The translations under genes were made by a program, and so were the position numbers. Source: Halieaceae bacterium UBA5085 (GTDB taxonomy: Bacteria; Pseudomonadota; Gammaproteobacteria; Pseudomonadales; Halieaceae). Taken from it: 25,515 nt of DNA. Each line of letters opens with the position of its first letter. Within the stretch, counting starts at the first letter, position 1. Below, in pieces: positions 21,273 through 25,515 of this stretch. The DNA is taken from positions 1 to 25,515 of the forward strand of contig DIAF01000016.1 in the NCBI GenBank assembly GCA_002414665.1, read 5' to 3'. The notes under the pieces are model-generated. The model made no database searches and was not told the origin of the DNA. It saw only the letters and a program-made list of their open reading frames with translations.

Positions 21273-21751
21273 CGGCCCCGCCTGATGCCGAGCGCTTCAT
21301 GCGCCGTGCCCTTGAACTCGGTCGCCACGCGGCGGACACGGGGGAGGGTGGTCCGTTCGGCGCGGTGATTGTACGTGACGGGAAAATTGTGGGTGAGGGC
21401 TGGAACCGGGTAATTGCGTCCAGCGACCCCACCGCACACGGTGAAGTGATGGCCATTCGCGACGCCTGTGCACAATCGGGGTTGTTCAGCCTGGAAGGTT
21501 GCGACATCTACACCAGCGGCGAACCCTGCCCGATGTGCCTCGGCGCCATTTACTGGGCCCGCCTGCGCCATGTGTATTTCGGGTTTTCCATCGAAGACGC
21601 GGAACGCGTGGGTTTCGACGACAGGCGTTTTTACGCCGAGCTGGCACTGCCGCCCACACAGCGTGCCGTGGGCCAGACGCAGGTTCTCGGCGAGGAAGCC
21701 TGCGAGGTACTGGACGCCTATCTCGGCCAGCCTGATCGCGTACGCTACTGA
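21269..21751 (+). CDS. nucleoside/guanine deaminase (CDA fold)
   Basis: This 160-residue zinc deaminase carries T-A-H-G-E-V (His57 zinc ligand, Glu59 proton shuttle) and G-E-P-C-P-M-C (Cys87, Cys90 zinc ligands), the complete active site of the cytidine-deaminase fold. Length and the F-Y-A-E-L-A-L-P-P tail are closest to guanine deaminase-like nucleoside deaminases rather than tRNA adenosine deaminase. Substrate preference among guanine, cytosine and related bases cannot be fixed. It overlaps phnA by ATGA and is followed 11 bases later by the GST gene. Confidence 0.9.
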   Translation: MTAPPDAERFMRRALELGRHAADTGEGGPFGAVIVRDGKIVGEGWNRVIASSDPTAHGEVMAIRDACAQSGLFSLEGCDIYTSGEPCPMCLGAIYWARLRHVYFGFSIEDAERVGFDDRRFYAELALPPTQRAVGQTQVLGEEACEVLDAYLGQPDRVRY

Positions 21752-21762
21752 GGAGGCAGCCT

Positions 21763-22680
21763 GTGCCAGACCTTATCCTGCACCACTATGCGCTGTCGCC
21801 CTTCAGCCAGAAGATTCGCAGCATGCTCGGTTATACCGGGCTGGCATGGCAGTCTGTCCTCACGCGAGAGATGCCGCCGCGACCGGGGCTGGCGCGGCTG
21901 GCGGGTGGTTACCGCAAGATTCCGGTGGCGCAAATTGGCGCCGATGTGTTCTGCGATTCACGGACCATTGCAGCTGAGATTGCCACCCTGGCAGGTAACC
22001 CGGCTCTGGCGCTGGAAAACCTTGATGAGGCAGGCGCCGCCTGGGCAGCGCGGGCGGATGGCGAGCTGTTCTTCCCCTGTGTGCTGACCGGCGGTACCCG
22101 GGCGCTGCAGCGCAAGGTGCGGGAGCAGATGTCCTGGCTGGACATCGGGCGTTTCATGCTCGATCGACTGTCCATGGGGCGCAAGGCGGCGGTCAGCGTG
22201 CCGGGGCGCAGGGAGGCCCGGGGGTTGGTGATGCAACACCTCGCGGCGATCGAGGCGCAGTTGCAGTCCCGCTTCCTGTTCGGTGCCGAGCCCAATCACG
22301 CCGACTTCTCCACCTACCATGGTCTGTGGTTCATGCATGAACTCGGTGAGTCGCCGTTGCTGGATGCTTTCCCGCGCACCCTTGCGTGGATGGCGCGCAT
22401 GGGGCGCTTCGGTGATGGCAGCCCTCACGAGATTACTGTAGATGAGGCCCTGCTGGCGGCCGCAGCGGCGGAGCCGCGCCCGATTCCGGCGGCGCAGCGG
22501 CGCGGCGCAGATGTGGGCAAGCCGGTGCGCATTGCGCCGCAGGATTATGGCCAGACGCCAACGGATGGCGTGCTGGTGGGTGTTACGGCCCAGCGCTGGA
22601 TTCTGGCACGAGAGGCGCCTGGTCTCGGCACTTTGCATGTACACTTTCCACGGCAGGGTTATACCCTCACGCGCGTGTAA
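21763..22680 (+). CDS. glutathione S-transferase family protein
   Basis: This 305-residue protein has a thioredoxin-like N-terminal GST domain: L-H-H-Y-A-L-S-P-F-S-Q-K-I-R, a kinked strand K-I-P-V-A-Q-I, and C-D-S-R-T-I-A, which parallels the E-S-x-x-I glutathione-binding loop. An all-helical domain with N-H-A-D-F-S-T-Y-H-G-L-W-F-M follows. It is longer than a usual GST (about 200-220) because of a C-terminal extension (after about 235) of unknown role. Ser12 or Ser15 could be catalytic. GTG start 21763 is supported by GAGGAGG 7 bases upstream. Confidence 0.86.
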   Translation: MPDLILHHYALSPFSQKIRSMLGYTGLAWQSVLTREMPPRPGLARLAGGYRKIPVAQIGADVFCDSRTIAAEIATLAGNPALALENLDEAGAAWAARADGELFFPCVLTGGTRALQRKVREQMSWLDIGRFMLDRLSMGRKAAVSVPGRREARGLVMQHLAAIEAQLQSRFLFGAEPNHADFSTYHGLWFMHELGESPLLDAFPRTLAWMARMGRFGDGSPHEITVDEALLAAAAAEPRPIPAAQRRGADVGKPVRIAPQDYGQTPTDGVLVGVTAQRWILAREAPGLGTLHVHFPRQGYTLTRV

Positions 22681-22701
22681 GCCCGGACAGACGAGCAGGC
22701 A

Positions 22702-23163
22702 ATGGATGACAGGAATACAACCCGGCTGCAGCACAGCCGCGCCTACGCCCGCGCCAGCCGTCGGGCGCGGGTGGTTATGGAACAGCCGGGCGGGCTGTCG
22801 GCGCTGGCGGCGTCCGCCGGCAGGAAGGCGGCGGCCCGCAGCGGCGCACTTTCCGGGATATGGCAGTCGGTCCAGGATGCCCTGCGGCTGGTGCGCGCCT
22901 ATGCCAGTGGCACTTACCGGGAGATACCCTGGCAGTCATTGCTGATGCTGGTCGCCGCTGTGGTGTACTTCGTCATGCCGGTGGATGCTGTGCCCGACAT
23001 ACTGCTGGGCTTTGGCTTGCTGGATGATGCCGCGATCCTGGGCTGGACGCTGCGCACACTGGACGGTGACCTCAAACGGTTCCGCGCCTGGGAGGCACGC
23101 AGCGAACAGGCGGCGTCCAATCCGGGCGCCGATGGAAGCGTGCCGGGGGATGCCGATACCTGA
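22702..23163 (+). CDS. DUF1232 (YkvA-like) membrane protein
   Basis: This 153-residue protein has a polar, Arg/Ala-rich N-terminus (1-75) and then the DUF1232 core, residues 79-115: L-M-L-V-A-A-V-V-Y-F-V-M-P-V-D-A-V-P-D-I-L-L-G-F-G-L-L-D-D, where Y-F-x-x-P-x-D-x-x-P-D and the L-D-D are the family marks. One or two membrane helices surround the P-D motif. Role unknown. It starts 21 bases after the GST stop, probably last in the operon. The acidic C-terminus is probably disordered. Confidence 0.86.
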   Translation: MDDRNTTRLQHSRAYARASRRARVVMEQPGGLSALAASAGRKAAARSGALSGIWQSVQDALRLVRAYASGTYREIPWQSLLMLVAAVVYFVMPVDAVPDILLGFGLLDDAAILGWTLRTLDGDLKRFRAWEARSEQAASNPGADGSVPGDADT

Positions 23164-23286
23164 AGCGTCGGGCTTGCTCACGGTGCTGCCAATCTATTGA
23201 ACCAGCCGCCGGTGATGCGCCTGCATGCGCGACACACGTAATCGCCGCTGGCTAACATGGGGGCTTCACGCCGACAGGACTCCACT
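23164..23286 (+). promoter_or_regulatory. intergenic region with possible weak promoter
   Basis: This 123-bp gap precedes the flavin oxidoreductase gene. GCGACA (near 23227), an 18-base spacer and TAACAT (near 23252) form a weak sigma-70-like pair, each four of six matches. A direct repeat ATGCGCctgcATGCGC lies just upstream. No terminator-like hairpin with a T-run was seen after the DUF1232 gene. Confidence 0.25.
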
Positions 23287-24384
23287 ATGACACTGGCTAT
23301 GCTCCGCCCCGTTCGCCTCGGGGCGATAGACCTCAAAAACCGCATCCTCATGGCGCCGATGACCCGTGCCCGTGCGCCTTCCCGCGTGCCCACGCCGTCG
23401 ATGGCCGAGTACTACCGTCAGCGGGCAGGCGCGGGCCTGATCATCACCGAGGCAACGCAGATCTCACAGCAGGGCACGGGTACCCTCGCCACACCGGGGA
23501 TCCATACGCCGGAGCAGATTGCGGGTTGGCGCGCGGTAACAGAGGCGGTGCATGGCGCTGGCGGTCGCATTGTCTGCCAGATATGGCACTGCGGGCGCGT
23601 GTCGCACAGCGTATTCCAGAAAGAGGGTGCAGCGCCTGTGGCACCCTCTGCAGTACGGGGAACCATTCGCACCTTCACGGAAGAAGGTTTTGTGCCGACA
23701 TCGCAGCCGCGCGCACTCACACTGGATGAAATCCCCGCCGTGGTGAACGACTTTCGCCAGGCCGCCCGCAACGCCCTGGACGCGGGTTTTGATGGCGTAC
23801 AGATCCACGGCGCCAACGGTTATCTCATCGACCAGTTCCTGCGCGATGGAGTTAATCAGCGCGACGATCAATACGGTGGCAGTATCGAGAATCGCTGCCG
23901 GTTCCTGCTGGAGGTCACGGACGCTGTCATCGACGAAGTGGGCGCCGACCGCACCGCGGTGCGCCTGTCGCCCTTCTCGACCACCTGGGACTGCCACGAC
24001 AGCCAGCCCGCACCGCTGTTCCAGCATGCCATTGCACAACTCGAGCCACGCGGTCTGGCGTTTCTGGAAATTGTTGAGCGCGTGTATGAATCCTCCGTCA
24101 GTGGCAGCGCCGTAGAAGCGCAGGAGGGTTTCGGCATTGATGACCTGCGGGCGGTCTACGGCGGCCGGCTGGTACTGAACGGCGGCTACAATCGCGAACG
24201 CAGTGAAGCGGTGCTGGCGGCGGGCGGCGCGGCGGCGGTGTCCATTGCGCGGCCCTATATGTTCACGCCCGATCTGGCGGAGCGCTTTGCGATCGACGCG
24301 CCGCTCAACCCCCCGGGTGATGACGCCGCGGTCTACGGTGGCGGCGATGCAGGTTACATCGATTTTCCGAGCCTGCAGGGCTGA
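23287..24384 (+). CDS. Old Yellow Enzyme family alkene reductase
   Basis: This 365-residue FMN-dependent ene-reductase uses NAD(P)H to reduce activated C=C bonds or nitro compounds (NemA-like). The TIM-barrel start K-N-R-I-L-M-A-P-M-T-R-A-R-A (18-30), the Q-I-W-H-C-G-R segment (98-104) and H-G-A-N-G-Y-L-I-D-Q-F-L (His174 and Asn177, the substrate-binding pair) with D-D-Q-Y-G-G-S-I-E-N-R are all present. Thr26 rather than Cys after the P-M identifies the classical branch. ATG 23287 has AGGA 8 bases upstream; the open frame goes back to 23257. No regulator is adjacent. Confidence 0.92.
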   Translation: MTLAMLRPVRLGAIDLKNRILMAPMTRARAPSRVPTPSMAEYYRQRAGAGLIITEATQISQQGTGTLATPGIHTPEQIAGWRAVTEAVHGAGGRIVCQIWHCGRVSHSVFQKEGAAPVAPSAVRGTIRTFTEEGFVPTSQPRALTLDEIPAVVNDFRQAARNALDAGFDGVQIHGANGYLIDQFLRDGVNQRDDQYGGSIENRCRFLLEVTDAVIDEVGADRTAVRLSPFSTTWDCHDSQPAPLFQHAIAQLEPRGLAFLEIVERVYESSVSGSAVEAQEGFGIDDLRAVYGGRLVLNGGYNRERSEAVLAAGGAAAVSIARPYMFTPDLAERFAIDAPLNPPGDDAAVYGGGDAGYIDFPSLQG

Positions 24385-24422
24385 GTACCGCCACGCCGGC
24401 TCTGTCGTCGCAGGGGAGCTGA

Positions 24423-25515
24423 ATGGCAGCGGTGTTTGAGGTGTTTTGGCGCTTTCTGCTGCTCGGCTGTGTCAGTTTTGGCGGGCCGGCGGCGCATATT
24501 GGCTATTTCCAGCAGGTTTTTGTCCAGCGTCTGCAATGGCTGAGCGCCGCTGACTACGCGCAACTGGTCGCCCTGAGCCAGTTTTTACCCGGGCCGGGGT
24601 CCAGCCAGGTCGGCTTTGCGCTGGGTCATCGGCGCGCCGGATTGCCGGGCGCAATGGCGGCATTCGTCGGATTCACGCTGCCGTCCTTTGTGCTCATGTT
24701 GGGCCTGGCCCTGTTTGCAGCGCAATCTGCGGAGGCCGACTGGCTGGATGGCCTGGTGCGGGGCCTGAAACTCCTGGCCGCGGTAGTGGTGGCAGAGGCG
24801 GTGCGCAGTATGGCGGGGATGTTCTGCCGTCACTGGCTCGGGGCCGCCCTCGCGGTTGCCACGGGCCTGTTGCTGCTGTGGAGTGCGACGGCGTGGTTGT
24901 CGTATCTGGCGCTGCTGATGGCTGCCCTGTTGGGGGCTGCATTTCTGCCCGCACAGGTAGACTCCGGGCCGCGGTTGGCGCCGTCAGCGACTGGCCTGCG
25001 CTGGTTGCCGCTCGTGGCGTTTTCCCTCTTGTTCGCGCTGCTGCCCGTGCTGGCCGCTGTCAGCGCGGAGTGGCGGCTGTTCAGTCAGTTCTATCACAGC
25101 GGCAGCCTGGTGTTTGGCGGTGGCCATGTGGTGTTGCCCCTGCTGCAGCAGCAGGTGGGTGACGCGCTGAGTGAGGACCGTTTCCTGTTGGGTTATGCCG
25201 CGGCGCAGGCGGTGCCCGGACCGATGTTTTCCCTGGCGGCATTTCTGGGTGCTGAATTGCTGCCTGCGAGGCCAGTATGGGGCGCATTGTTCACTACTCT
25301 GGCGATTTTCCTGCCGGGATTTTTACTGGTGTTGGGCTTGCAGACCGCCTGGAGCGCGCTGGCGGCACGCCCGCGCGTACTGGGCCTGGTCGCGGGTGTC
25401 AACGCGGCGGTGGTGGGCCTGCTGGCTGCCGCCTGGGTGAACCCGATTGCCGGCAGTGCCCTGCACGGCTGGCTGGATGTGCTGTTGGTATCGGCGGGAT
25501 GGGCAGTGCTGTTGC
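24423..25515 (+). CDS. chrA: chromate transporter (partial, right edge)
   Basis: A long open frame from ATG 24423 is cut by the window end; 364 codons are present. It is a polytopic membrane protein with both halves of the ChrA duplication: S-F-G-G-P-A-A-H-I-G-Y-F and S-Q-F-L-P-G-P-G-S-S-Q-V in the first half, G-S-L-V-F-G-G-G-H-V-V-L-P and A-A-Q-A-V-P-G-P-M-F-S in the second. It expels chromate (and perhaps sulphate-like anions) from the cytoplasm. GGGGAG lies about 6 bases before the ATG, 38 bases after the reductase stop. Pairing with an FMN reductase may be coincidental. Confidence 0.88.
   Translation, partial: MAAVFEVFWRFLLLGCVSFGGPAAHIGYFQQVFVQRLQWLSAADYAQLVALSQFLPGPGSSQVGFALGHRRAGLPGAMAAFVGFTLPSFVLMLGLALFAAQSAEADWLDGLVRGLKLLAAVVVAEAVRSMAGMFCRHWLGAALAVATGLLLLWSATAWLSYLALLMAALLGAAFLPAQVDSGPRLAPSATGLRWLPLVAFSLLFALLPVLAAVSAEWRLFSQFYHSGSLVFGGGHVVLPLLQQQVGDALSEDRFLLGYAAAQAVPGPMFSLAAFLGAELLPARPVWGALFTTLAIFLPGFLLVLGLQTAWSALAARPRVLGLVAGVNAAVVGLLAAAWVNPIAGSALHGWLDVLLVSAGWAVLL

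Overview
The window looks like chromosomal DNA of a free-living, probably marine, gammaproteobacterium. The housekeeping-type families on the right (VF530-like protein, pterin dehydratase, YpfJ-type metallopeptidase, MliC lipoprotein, PhnA/YjdM, DUF6122, ChrA) and their high GC fit that, but no rRNA or marker gene allows a firm assignment. No tRNA, rRNA, CRISPR array, IS element, phage gene or integrase was seen.

Region 1 (about 1-7950) reads as an integron-type gene-cassette array or its decayed remnant. It holds short, unrelated, all plus-strand accessory genes, several of them AT-rich. They include small membrane proteins, a lipoprotein alpha/beta hydrolase, a degraded PPOX-like gene, a monooxygenase-fold protein, two GNAT acetyltransferases, a DUF1275 protein, a ZIP transporter and a phosphatase-like protein. 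Many of the gaps contain an imperfect palindrome with AAC/GTT-type boxes at its ends and a recurring GCTACGCT or TTCGCTC element near the tip, as attC recombination sites do. The best examples are at 1-45, 1514-1615, 2872-2940, 3541-3600, 5100-5160 and 6635-6651. No integrase gene is in the window; given the orientation it would be expected to the left.

Region 2 (about 8100-12900) is more GC-rich but still a run of single-gene, stress or detoxification type plus-strand genes: YCII, SAM methyltransferase, CPBP protease, adenylate-kinase-like NTPase, a GFA remnant followed by an intact GFA protein, a small membrane protein, an ABM-fold protein and a metallo-beta-lactamase-fold hydrolase. It may be an older accessory segment.

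Region 3 (about 13000-16850) holds small conserved genes: VOC protein, pterin-4a-carbinolamine dehydratase, VF530-like protein, small lipoprotein, DUF6122 protein, YpfJ-like metallopeptidase, CPXCG protein, SRPBCC protein, and a DUF2306-like membrane gene on the minus strand.

Region 4 (about 16980-23163) is a tightly packed plus-strand operon: histidine-poor ZIP-like transporter, MliC-type lipoprotein, an 884-residue aspartic protease-PDZ-amidohydrolase fusion lipoprotein, PhnA, a nucleoside deaminase, a GST and a DUF1232 protein. Three ATGA stop/start overlaps suggest translational coupling. An Old Yellow Enzyme and a chromate transporter (cut by the window edge) follow.

The most interesting items are the attC-like series with its loop motif, the two-lobe protease/PDZ/amidohydrolase fusion, the ZIP-like protein lacking both signature histidines, and a CX4R phosphatase-like cassette protein.
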